A DNA stretch of 16,063 bases from Gemmatimonadota bacterium (lineage in GTDB: Bacteria; Gemmatimonadota; Gemmatimonadetes; Gemmatimonadales; GWC2-71-9), in the NCBI GenBank assembly GCA_003220855.1, contig QHTP01000032.1, positions 1-16,063 of the forward strand, given 5' to 3'. The translations under genes and the position numbers were made by a program. Below, in pieces: positions 1 to 6,867 of this stretch. The notes under the pieces are model-generated. The model did no database searches. It saw only the letters and a list, made by a program, of their open reading frames with translations, and was not told the DNA's origin. Within the stretch, counting starts at the first letter, position 1, and each line of letters starts with the position of its first letter.

Positions 1-498
1 CTCACCGTGTCTGCGCCTGACGACTTCAACGCGGACTACCGCGCGGTTTTCCCGGTGTCCGAGCCCGTCGCGGCCGCGATCTACCGGACGGCGTTCGCGA
101 TCGCCCTGCTCGCCTTCATCGGCAACCTGGTGCTTCTGCGATTGCGCAACGCGCCGCTCACGGCGTTCGAGCTCGGCAGCGTGTTTCTCGCTGGGCATCT
201 CCTGTCCGGCATCACGTGGAAGGCTCATCTGGTGACGTTCCTCTTCACGTTCTACTGCTTTCTCTCGCTCCGAATGACGGAGCTGACTCCGCGGCTCCGG
301 GCGTTCGTGCACGTCCTGGTCGGCATGATGATCGTGGCCGGGCTGACCGGGCGGGATCTGGTCGGCAGAAAAATCCAGCACCTGGTCGACGGCTACAGCC
401 TCATTGTGTGGACCGAGATCCTGCTGTTCGTCGGCTGCCTCGTGTTCTCCTGGCGCACCGCACCGATCCCGCGGCCGACCGTTGTCACGCTCGCGTAG
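1..498 (+). CDS. C-terminal part of a GT87 (DUF2029)-like membrane glycosyltransferase, cut by the window edge
   Basis: The frame is open to the left edge, so the true start lies outside; the GTG at 7 is probably an internal valine. The visible 165 residues hold about four hydrophobic segments. A stretch reading LLSGITWKAHLV resembles the 'LLSP-x-SWxHH' region near the C-terminus of GT87/DUF2029 polyprenyl-phosphate-dependent mannosyltransferases, followed by two more membrane spans. Such enzymes transfer a sugar from a lipid-phosphate donor on the outer face of the cytoplasmic membrane. It lies 95 bp upstream of a second GT-C type enzyme on the same strand, which supports a glycan or glycolipid role. 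Acceptor and donor cannot be read from the sequence. The family call rests on one motif region and topology, so another polytopic GT-C family is possible. Confidence 0.6.
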   Translation, partial: LTVSAPDDFNADYRAVFPVSEPVAAAIYRTAFAIALLAFIGNLVLLRLRNAPLTAFELGSVFLAGHLLSGITWKAHLVTFLFTFYCFLSLRMTELTPRLRAFVHVLVGMMIVAGLTGRDLVGRKIQHLVDGYSLIVWTEILLFVGCLVFSWRTAPIPRPTVVTLA

Positions 499-593
499 GT
501 CACCCGTGCGCGTCGCGGCCCATCTGGCTGGGCCACTAGAGTAGCTTGCTCGCGGCTCGCCTCCCGGGCGCCCCTGTCCCCCGCCGGCGCCCG

Positions 594-1751
594 ATGCTCC
601 GGTCCACCGTACTTGTCAGCCTGATCGGCACGCGGTTGCTGATTCTCCTCCTCGGCGCCATCGCCGTAACGATCGTCGGAACGATGCCCGCACCCACCGC
701 CGAGGCACTGTGGCGTGTGTCGTCGAATGAGCTCGTGAATCTCCAGGCGCGCTGGGACACCGACTTCTATCACCAGATTGCCACCGTCGGCTACCGCTGG
801 GACCCGTCGGTGTTTCTTCACCAGAACGTGGTCTTCTTCCCGCTGTATCCGCTGTTGATGCGCTGGGGCGGAGCGCTGCTGGGGGGCCATCCACTGCTTG
901 CCGGCACCGTCGTTTCGCTTGCGGCATTCGCCGGCGCGATCTCCCTGCTGTATCGACTGGCGGTGCTGGAGCTGGGTGAGGAGAAGGCGTGGCCGGTGAT
1001 CCTGCTCGTTTCGACGTACCCGTTCGCGCTGTTCTATTCCGTCGTCTATACCGAGTCGTTGTTCCTGTTTCTCACGGTCGGCGCGTTCTACGCCATGCGA
1101 CGGCGCTACCTGCTGCTCGCGGCCCTGGCAGGCTTCGCGGCGGGGCTCACTCGTCCGAACGGGTTCTGGCTGGCTCTCCCTTTGGTGTGGATGGCGGCGA
1201 CCACCCGGTCAGACCCCTCGCACGACGTCCCGGGTCCGGGCTCGGGGGGGCGGCAGGGGCGGGACTTTGCGGCCATCGTCGTCGCACTGGCGCCGCTTGC
1301 CGGAGTCGCGATTTTCTCGGCGTATCTCTACGTGCGGTTCGGCGATGCCCTGGCGTGGATGCACGGCCAAGTCGCGTGGGGCGTGCCGTTGTTGGGCCGC
1401 GGTCCTGCCCCCGACCCGGTTCGCACGGCCGAGGATCTCCGGCTGAAGGCAAGCGAAGTGATGGTGTACGGCGGCGACATCGCGGCGTTTTTCCTGGCAG
1501 CCGCATCGATAGTGCCGGTCGCCCGACGCATCGGCGCCGCGTACGCCATGTGGATCGCCATCAACATCTTCCCGCCGGTGGCGGCCCACCTCTTCATCTC
1601 GCTCGGAAGGTTCACGTCGGTCCTGTTTCCCCTATTCTTTTGGCTAGCCTTGGTCGTGCCGCGACGGCGCGTGGCGTACTTGGCCGGCGCGTTCGCGGCC
1701 TGTCAGGCGATTCTGGCCGTGTGTTTCTACTTGTGGCGACCCGTCGTCTAG
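594..1751 (+). CDS. PIG-V-like (mannosyltransferase 2 family) GT-C integral membrane glycosyltransferase
   Basis: This is a polytopic membrane protein of 385 residues. Near residues 53-60 it has RWDTDFYHQIA, matching the 'RWDxxxYxxIAxxGY' luminal loop of the PIG-V family, followed by VVFFPLYPLLMR, the FALFYSVVYTESLF segment and AGLTRPNG. These are hallmarks of bacterial homologues of GPI mannosyltransferase 2, which use lipid-linked sugar donors; the WD aspartate is the likely catalytic base. A longer frame opens at a TTG (546), but the ATG at 594 gives a normal N-terminus (RSTVLVSLIG membrane segment) and the extra 16 residues are proline/arginine-rich and unlike a leader. No Shine-Dalgarno sequence is visible; a TAGCTT at 542-547 could be a -10 box. 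Probably co-transcribed with the preceding GT87-like gene. The sugar transferred is unknown. Confidence 0.75.
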   Translation: MLRSTVLVSLIGTRLLILLLGAIAVTIVGTMPAPTAEALWRVSSNELVNLQARWDTDFYHQIATVGYRWDPSVFLHQNVVFFPLYPLLMRWGGALLGGHPLLAGTVVSLAAFAGAISLLYRLAVLELGEEKAWPVILLVSTYPFALFYSVVYTESLFLFLTVGAFYAMRRRYLLLAALAGFAAGLTRPNGFWLALPLVWMAATTRSDPSHDVPGPGSGGRQGRDFAAIVVALAPLAGVAIFSAYLYVRFGDALAWMHGQVAWGVPLLGRGPAPDPVRTAEDLRLKASEVMVYGGDIAAFFLAAASIVPVARRIGAAYAMWIAINIFPPVAAHLFISLGRFTSVLFPLFFWLALVVPRRRVAYLAGAFAACQAILAVCFYLWRPVV

Positions 1752-1824
1752 CGCACGGCCGCCCCTTGCCGGGCGCGCGCGCCGACGACACCGTTGTCCG
1801 ACCTCTTTGTTTTCCCGGTGCCCC

Positions 1825-3288
1825 ATGAAGCGTGTTCTCCTGGCCGTGGCGCTGGTCGTGGTCGTGCTCGCAGCGGTCACGCTCGAGCGGACCGTCAACC
1901 TCCGCTCGCGCCAGCCCCAGGTCACCCCCGTGGCCGCCGAGCCGCTCGACACCGCGGCGCTGGCGCGCCGGCTCGCGGGCGCGCTGCGCTTCAAGACCAT
2001 CTCGTTCCAGGACTCCAATCAGGTCGACCCTCGGGAGTTCGAGGGATTGCATCGGTACCTGCGGGATTCCTTCCCGAAACTCCACGCCGCGCTCAAGCTC
2101 GAGAAGGTGAACGGCTACGGCCTGCTGTACCAGTGGACGGGCTCCGACGCCGGGCTCGCTCCGGTCGTCTTGCTCGCGCACCAGGATGTCGTCCCGATCG
2201 AGCCCGGGACGGAAGGCCGTTGGACCGAGCCGCCCTTCGAGGGACGGATTGCGGGTGGGTACGTGTGGGGGCGTGGCGCGCTCGACGACAAAGGCAGCCT
2301 CGTGGGGATCCTCGAGGCGGTCGAGCATCTCGTCGCCGCGGGCGCCAAACCCCGGCGCACGCTGTACCTGGCGTTCGGGTACGACGAGGAGGTGGGCGGT
2401 CGCCGCGGCGCCGCGCGCATCGCGGAGCTGCTGGCGTCGCGCAACGTGCACCCGGAATTCGTGCTGGACGAAGGGGGGGCACTCGCCACGGGGCTGATCG
2501 CGGGTGTGGAGGCGCCGGTGGCGCTCATCGGGATCGCGGAGAAGGGGTACGTCACCGTGGAGCTCACGGCGCAGGCCGAGGGCGGGCACTCCTCGATGCC
2601 GCCCCGGGCGACCGCGGTCGGCATCGTGGCCGCCGGGCTGACGCGGCTCGAAGCGCGGCAGATGCCGCGGGCCATCCGCGGCCCGACGGCCGACATGTTC
2701 GACTATCTCGGTCCGGAGATGCCGTTCGCGCCGCGCCTGGTGATGGCGAACCGCTGGCTCCTGGGCGGGATCCTCACCTCGCAGTTCGGCCGGACGCCCC
2801 AGGGCAACGCGCTGCTTCGGACCACCACCGCCCCCACGGTGCTGCAGGCGGGCGTGAAGGAGAACGTGTTACCGTCCACCGCCCGTGCGCTCGTCAACTT
2901 CCGGATTCTCCCGGGGGACAGCGTCGCAACCGTGCTCGAGCACGTGCGGCGCGTGGTGGATGACCCCCGGATCGGCGTGCGCGCGCTGGAGACGACCTTC
3001 AGCAATCCATCACCCGTCACGCCGGTGGAGGCCGAGCCGTTTCAGCTGCTGGCGCGGACCATCCGCCAGGTGGTTCCGGCTACGGTGGTGACGCCGTGGC
3101 TCGTGGTGGGGGCGACCGACTCGCGGCACTACGCCCGGCTCACGCCCAACGTGCTGCGCTTCGTCGGGGCCACTGTCGGGAAGGACGATTTGCGCCGGGT
3201 GCACGGCATGGACGAGCGCGTGAGTGTGCAGGGGTACGCGGACGCGGTGCGGATCTACATTCAGCTGCTCAAGAACGCGGTGTTGTAG
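1825..3288 (+). CDS. Membrane-anchored M20 family zinc metallopeptidase/amidohydrolase (CPS1/PM20D1-like)
   Basis: This 487-residue protein begins with a hydrophobic segment (about residues 4-18) that reads as an uncleaved anchor or signal peptide. The dizinc set of the M20 family is complete: H119 (in LLAHQDVVP), bridging D154 (GRGALDDKG), general base and ligand E188/E189 (YDEEVGG), D215 (LDEGG) and H460 (VHGMDE). The segment FEGRIAGGYVWGRGALDDKG and the overall length match the yeast carboxypeptidase S / mammalian PM20D1 branch, which cleaves peptides or N-acyl amino acids, more closely than the ArgE or DapE branches. A dimerisation domain with GGHSSMPP (about 253-260) is present. The start is the ATG at 1825, preferred over the TTG at 1807 because it places the basic residues directly before the membrane segment. 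No clear ribosome binding site. The substrate is an inference. Confidence 0.88.
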   Translation: MKRVLLAVALVVVVLAAVTLERTVNLRSRQPQVTPVAAEPLDTAALARRLAGALRFKTISFQDSNQVDPREFEGLHRYLRDSFPKLHAALKLEKVNGYGLLYQWTGSDAGLAPVVLLAHQDVVPIEPGTEGRWTEPPFEGRIAGGYVWGRGALDDKGSLVGILEAVEHLVAAGAKPRRTLYLAFGYDEEVGGRRGAARIAELLASRNVHPEFVLDEGGALATGLIAGVEAPVALIGIAEKGYVTVELTAQAEGGHSSMPPRATAVGIVAAGLTRLEARQMPRAIRGPTADMFDYLGPEMPFAPRLVMANRWLLGGILTSQFGRTPQGNALLRTTTAPTVLQAGVKENVLPSTARALVNFRILPGDSVATVLEHVRRVVDDPRIGVRALETTFSNPSPVTPVEAEPFQLLARTIRQVVPATVVTPWLVVGATDSRHYARLTPNVLRFVGATVGKDDLRRVHGMDERVSVQGYADAVRIYIQLLKNAVL

Positions 3289-3377
3289 GGAGAGGTATCA
3301 GCCCGCCGCAGCGGCCGGAGCTCCTCAGCCGTAATCTCTCCATGACACCGACGACCGGGATTCCATCGGGAGGAACC

Positions 3378-3731
3378 ATGAGAGCGTACTCATTTCTACT
3401 GTCGGCCCTGCTCGCACTCGCCGCGACCGCCGCGCAGGCCCAGGGGCCCGGGGGGCGGGGCGGGCCGGGCCGGCGCATGGAGCTGCTCTTCAAGGACATC
3501 ACGCTCACGCCCGCGCAGCAGGCCAAAGTCGACTCGATTCAGGCGCGCTACAGAAGCGAGCGGCCGTCCTTCACGCCCGGGACGCCTCCGGATTCTGCGA
3601 CGCGCGACAAGGTCCGCGCCCTGTTCCAGCGCGAGCGGGACGACATCCGTGCCGTCCTGACTGCGGACCAGCAGAAGACGTTCGATCGCAACCTCGAGGA
3701 GATGCGGCAGCGACGGCCGGGCGGGCCCTGA
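3378..3731 (+). CDS. Small exported LTxxQ-motif protein (Spy/CpxP-like)
   Basis: The 117-residue product has a signal peptide (hydrophobic residues 5-18, likely cleavage after AQA near residue 21), a glycine-rich linker, then a charged, helical domain carrying two LTxxQ motifs: LTPAQ (about 42) and LTADQ (about 92). These motifs define the periplasmic Spy/CpxP-type family, small chaperones or metal/envelope-stress sensors. The chosen ATG at 3378 follows a good ribosome binding site, GGGAGG at 3368-3373, with a short spacer. An in-frame ATG at 3342 would add 12 residues (MTPTTGIPSGGT) but lies 4 nt behind a possible -10 box TAATCT (3332-3337), which places the likely transcript start around 3344 and favours 3378. 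The function is known only by family resemblance. The gene ends 4 nt before the convergent DUF4328 gene stops. Confidence 0.75.
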   Translation: MRAYSFLLSALLALAATAAQAQGPGGRGGPGRRMELLFKDITLTPAQQAKVDSIQARYRSERPSFTPGTPPDSATRDKVRALFQRERDDIRAVLTADQQKTFDRNLEEMRQRRPGGP

Positions 3732-3735
3732 CGTC

Positions 3736-4422
3736 TCAGTCGAAAAACCGCTGCCTGCGGTCGATTTCGCGCACGACCCTGATGGCGAGCACGGTCGCGA
3801 CGATCCCCACGCCACCGACCGCGATCCCCAGGTGGGTGGCGTCGCTGAGCTGCTCGGCCGTGCGGGCGTCGTGCGCCAGGGCCGTGAACACCGGCTCGAG
3901 CACCGCCCAAGCCAGGAACACGCCCCACCATCCGCGCAGCAGGACGGGAGCGGGCAGGTCGTCGTACCCGTCGCGGTCGTTCCGCGAGTCGCTGCGGAGC
4001 CAGAGATCCTTCATGACCTGGTAGGCGCGCACCACGTTGACGAACGGAATGAACCAGTATCCCACGGCCCACGTCGGGCTGAAGCGCACCCGCTTGGACC
4101 CGACGAACACGAGATTGGTGTAGGCGCGGTACAGCCACACCAGCCACAGCACCGCCGTGCACGCGACCGCTACCAGGTTGAGCGTGCCGATCGCGCGGGA
4201 TCGCGCGTCGGCCTGCTGCTCGGCGTCAGCCCGCCGGCGCGCGTCGCTGGCCGCGATGTCGGCAGGCAGCGGTTGCGCGTCGGCGACCGCGGGAGCGATG
4301 AGGGCGCGCTGGGACAAGCGAGACGCGACCGTGCCGGCTTCGAGCGCGAGGCAGGCCAACAACAGATAGGTCGTCCACTGCGCCACCGAGGCGCGGCGAA
4401 CGGGACGTCGATCGTCGGACAT
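3736..4422 (-). CDS. DUF4328 domain membrane protein
   Basis: This 228-residue protein has a hydrophobic N-terminal segment (16-32), an alanine/arginine-rich charged loop (45-78), and a C-terminal half with the DUF4328 signature: WLYRAYTNLVFVGS (about 96-109), FSPTWAVGYWFIPFVN (114-129), YQVMKDLW (134-141), then two more membrane segments near 165-183 and 199-215. The domain occurs in bacterial membrane proteins of unknown function. The start is the ATG at 4422; upstream in-frame extension is poor in membrane character and antisense to the Mrp gene. It runs divergently from the Mrp gene (about 95 bp between starts) and convergently with the LTxxQ gene. No biochemical role can be assigned. Confidence 0.75.
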   Translation of the reverse strand: MSDDRRPVRRASVAQWTTYLLLACLALEAGTVASRLSQRALIAPAVADAQPLPADIAASDARRRADAEQQADARSRAIGTLNLVAVACTAVLWLVWLYRAYTNLVFVGSKRVRFSPTWAVGYWFIPFVNVVRAYQVMKDLWLRSDSRNDRDGYDDLPAPVLLRGWWGVFLAWAVLEPVFTALAHDARTAEQLSDATHLGIAVGGVGIVATVLAIRVVREIDRRQRFFD

Positions 4423-4480
4423 AGAGTGCGCGATTGGGCCAGTGCAAAGGCCTGCAATCCCCGTGCCCGTCATCGTCTCG

Positions 4481-4510
4481 TTGCACGTCCGCCGCATGTT
4501 CCCGTACCTT
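4481..4510 (+). promoter_or_regulatory. Candidate promoter for the Mrp gene, leaderless layout
   Basis: TTGCAC at 4481-4486, an 18-base spacer and TACCTT at 4505-4510 fit a sigma-70 type promoter. Only 6 bases separate the -10 box from the GTG at 4517, so transcription would begin at or within a base of the start codon. Seen in the sequence; activity is inferred. Confidence 0.5.
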
Positions 4511-4516
4511 TCTCTA

Positions 4517-5608
4517 GTGCCAGCGTCCGATACTCTCCAGGCGCGCGTCGAGCGCGCCCTGTCGCAGCTCCAGAACCCGCGCCGCGGCGGGGACGTCCTG
4601 ACGGCCGGCATGGTCAAGGACCTCGCCGTGGACGACCGCGGCGCGGTCAGCTTCACCTTCCTGCTCGGGCGGGACGATCCCGGCTCGCTCGCGCGCGACG
4701 TGCGCAAGGCGGTGCAAGGGGTGCCGGGCGTGACGGCGGTGCGGGTGAACGTGACCGATGCGAGTGCCACGGCGCAGGCCGCCGCGGACGGCGCGCCGCG
4801 CGCCGGTCCCGCCGGCGTCCCTCCGCCCCCGACGCCTGTCGAGCTGCCGCACCTCGGCAAAGTCCTGGCGGTTTCGTCGGGTAAGGGCGGTGTGGGCAAG
4901 TCGACGGTGTCCGCCAACGTCGCCGTCGCGCTGGCGCGCGCCGGGCACCGCGTGGGCCTCATGGACGCGGACATCTACGGACCCAACATCCCGCGCATGA
5001 TGGGAGTCGATCGGAAGCCGGAGGTGCGGGGCGGCCGGATCCAGCCGCTCGAGGCCCACGGCGTGAAGCTGATGTCGCTGGGGCTGATCGTCGAGCGCGA
5101 CGCGCCCGCCATCTGGCGCGGCCCGATCATCATGAAGGTGATCCAGCAATTCCTGCGCGACGTCGACTGGGGAGAGCTCGACTACTTTTTGGTGGATCTG
5201 CCGCCGGGCACCGGGGACGCGCAGCTGTCGCTCGCGCAGACGGTGCACATCCGCGGCGCGGTCATCGTCACCACGCCGCAGGAAGTGGCGGTGGGCGACA
5301 GTCTGCGCGGCGCGAAGATGTTCGAGCGGGTGGGGGTGCCCGTGCTCGGCGTGGTCGAGAACATGAGCTCCTACGTATGCCCGCACTGCGGCGAGCGCAC
5401 CGCCATTTTCCTCGCGGGCGGCGGCACCCGCCTCGCGGACGAGCTCGGCGTGCCGCTGCTCGGCGAGGTGCCGCTGCAGGCGCGCCTGGCGGACCTCGCC
5501 GACACCGGACAGCCGATCGTCGCGGCCCAGCCCGATTCGCCTGCGGCGCGGGCGCTCGATGCCATCGCGCGCCGCGTCGCCGACGCGCTCGCCGCCGTCC
5601 CCCGCTGA
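4517..5608 (+). CDS. mrp: Mrp/ApbC-type P-loop ATPase, iron-sulfur cluster carrier
   Basis: The protein has 363 residues. Residues 1-85 form a MIP18/DUF59 domain (LTAGMVKDLAV near 28-38), joined by an alanine/proline-rich linker to an Mrp ATPase domain. Its deviant Walker A SSGKGGVGKST starts near residue 119; DADIYGPNIPRM, VDLPPGTGDAQL and TTPQEVA follow. C288 and C291 (CPHC) are the conserved pair that bridges a Fe-S cluster between two subunits. The family binds and hands over Fe-S clusters to apo-proteins in the cytoplasm. The GTG at 4517 is chosen because the DUF59 domain starts there and a -10 box lies 6 nt upstream; an ATG at 4496 would overlap the promoter. The next gene starts one base after its stop. 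Confidence 0.93.
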   Translation: MPASDTLQARVERALSQLQNPRRGGDVLTAGMVKDLAVDDRGAVSFTFLLGRDDPGSLARDVRKAVQGVPGVTAVRVNVTDASATAQAAADGAPRAGPAGVPPPPTPVELPHLGKVLAVSSGKGGVGKSTVSANVAVALARAGHRVGLMDADIYGPNIPRMMGVDRKPEVRGGRIQPLEAHGVKLMSLGLIVERDAPAIWRGPIIMKVIQQFLRDVDWGELDYFLVDLPPGTGDAQLSLAQTVHIRGAVIVTTPQEVAVGDSLRGAKMFERVGVPVLGVVENMSSYVCPHCGERTAIFLAGGGTRLADELGVPLLGEVPLQARLADLADTGQPIVAAQPDSPAARALDAIARRVADALAAVPR

Positions 5609-5609
5609 C

Positions 5610-6377
5610 GTGCGGCTCTTGTTCGCCGCGCTGTTGCTGCTGCAGAGTCCCCGTCGAGTCGAGCGTCCCGAGCTGCGAGCCGGACTGGACACGCTGTACG
5701 GCGGCGGCTTCCCCGCGGCCGCGGGCTATTTCGCCGACCTCGCGCGGCAGGACAGCGCAGACCCTGCACCGGTGATCTTCGAGGCGAGCGCCTACATCTG
5801 GTGGGCGGCCGCGCTCGAGAACGACGGCTACGAGGCGGCGCGCATCGATTCGCTGCTCGATCGCGCGATCGCCCGGGCCGCGGCCGTGCCGCGCGGAGCG
5901 GCGCGCGACTTCTGGCTCGCCACCGCGCTCGGATACCGCGCCCGTCAGCGCGACCTGCACGGGCACTCGTGGAGCGCCGCGAAGGACGCCAAAGCGATGC
6001 GCGACGCCTACGCCCGCGTCCTCGCCGCCGACTCGAGCTGCGCCGACTGCTACCTCGGCCTCGGCGTGTACCAGTACGGCCTGGCCCGCGCCGGCGCCCT
6101 CGCCCGTCTGGTGGCGAAGCTCGTGGGCCTGGGGAGCGGCAATGCGGAGCAGGGGATCCGTTATATGCGCCGTGCCGCGGTGGACGGCGATCTCGCCCGC
6201 GTGGAGGCCGGGTGGGTGCTCGCCGCGGCCCTGGTGCGCGAGGCGGCGCGGGCCGCTCCGGCCCGGGCGGCCCTCCAGCGCGCCGCCCGCGACGCAGTGA
6301 CGCAGCTCGCCGAGCGCTACCCGGGCAATCCGGTCTTTCAGCGCTTCCTGAGGGAGATCCCCGCCGCTGCCCCGTGA
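5610..6377 (+). CDS. Exported TPR-type repeat protein of unknown role
   Basis: This 255-residue product starts with a short signal-like stretch (RLLFAALLLLQSP). The rest is alanine-rich and helical, with tetratricopeptide-like helical pairs, for example around 22-45 (LDTLYGGGFPAAAGYFADLA) and 130-155 (YARVLAADSSCADCYLGLGV), and a terminal AERYPGNPVFQRFL block. The GTG at 5610 is chosen because it directly precedes the signal segment and lies one base after the Mrp stop (TGA-C-GTG), which implies translational coupling. A longer frame from 5559 would overlap Mrp and bury the signal sequence. C146 and C149 (SCADC) form a close cysteine pair. TPR proteins are scaffolds; partner and role are unknown, and coupling to Mrp does not prove a Fe-S function. 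Confidence 0.7.
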   Translation: MRLLFAALLLLQSPRRVERPELRAGLDTLYGGGFPAAAGYFADLARQDSADPAPVIFEASAYIWWAAALENDGYEAARIDSLLDRAIARAAAVPRGAARDFWLATALGYRARQRDLHGHSWSAAKDAKAMRDAYARVLAADSSCADCYLGLGVYQYGLARAGALARLVAKLVGLGSGNAEQGIRYMRRAAVDGDLARVEAGWVLAAALVREAARAAPARAALQRAARDAVTQLAERYPGNPVFQRFLREIPAAAP

Positions 6378-6481
6378 CCTGGCCTGTGACCCAGCCGCTG
6401 TTGCGGCGCCGCCACTCTAGCCCCGCACGGGCGGCGTCCTTACGATGGGGTGAGGCTGGGCACTCGTGAGGGGATCTAGGA

Positions 6482-6841
6482 ATGACCGACGTGCGGTGGG
6501 CTCGTCTCGAGACCGACCTGAATTTCCGTCTGCGTCGCGGTGCGTGGTATCGCGTCGCGGGTCTGTCGTCGTCGGAAGCGACGCTCGACGTGAATCGCGA
6601 GCAGGTGCCGGTACCGCGTGCGTCGGTCAAGATCGTCACGAGCCCTCCGCAGTACTGGACCGTCGTCTCGCGTCCGCGCGACGCGCGCAGCCTGCCGGCG
6701 CTATGGGGCGACAAGTACGCCGTGTGCCCCGGCTGCCGCAACCGCGCCCAGCTCAAGGGAGCGCCGCACAGCATGCGCTGCCCGCGCTGCGAACGGACGT
6801 TCCGAGTGGCGTGGGAAGAGTGGTTCGTCGCCGCTGGTTGA
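6482..6841 (+). CDS. Small LRRGAWY-motif zinc-ribbon protein (copy A)
   Basis: This 119-residue soluble protein has no signal peptide. It contains RWAR (5-8), LRRGAWY (17-23), a beta-rich middle with LDV and a W-x-VVxRPxDA stretch, then WGDKYAVCPGC (75-85) and CPRC (100-103). C82, C85, C100 and C103 form a Cys4 zinc ribbon. I do not recognise a named family. It is a paralogue of the gene at 8402: a gapless alignment covers residues 5-111, with 43 identities by hand count, including all four cysteines. The ATG follows GAGGGG (6469-6474) at 7 bases; TACGAT at 6441-6446 is a possible -10 box. The 104 bases upstream hold only a short 5-bp hairpin. A nucleic-acid- or protein-binding role is possible but unproven. 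Confidence 0.72.
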   Translation: MTDVRWARLETDLNFRLRRGAWYRVAGLSSSEATLDVNREQVPVPRASVKIVTSPPQYWTVVSRPRDARSLPALWGDKYAVCPGCRNRAQLKGAPHSMRCPRCERTFRVAWEEWFVAAG

Positions 6842-6867
6842 GTCGCGCGCCGTAGCGCCGCACTGAA

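Noticed and set aside
546..593. TTG start for the PIG-V-like gene
   Set aside because: It adds a Pro/Arg-rich leader unlike family members and overlaps a possible -10 box; the ATG at 594 gives a normal membrane N-terminus.
1612..2589. Minus-strand frame of 325 codons
   Set aside because: Antisense to the M20 peptidase, whose full metal-binding set is on the plus strand; the translation is low complexity.
6394..6407. Hairpin GCCGC-TGTT-GCGGC after the TPR gene
   Set aside because: A 5-bp stem with no T-run after it; hairpins this small are common by chance in GC-rich DNA.
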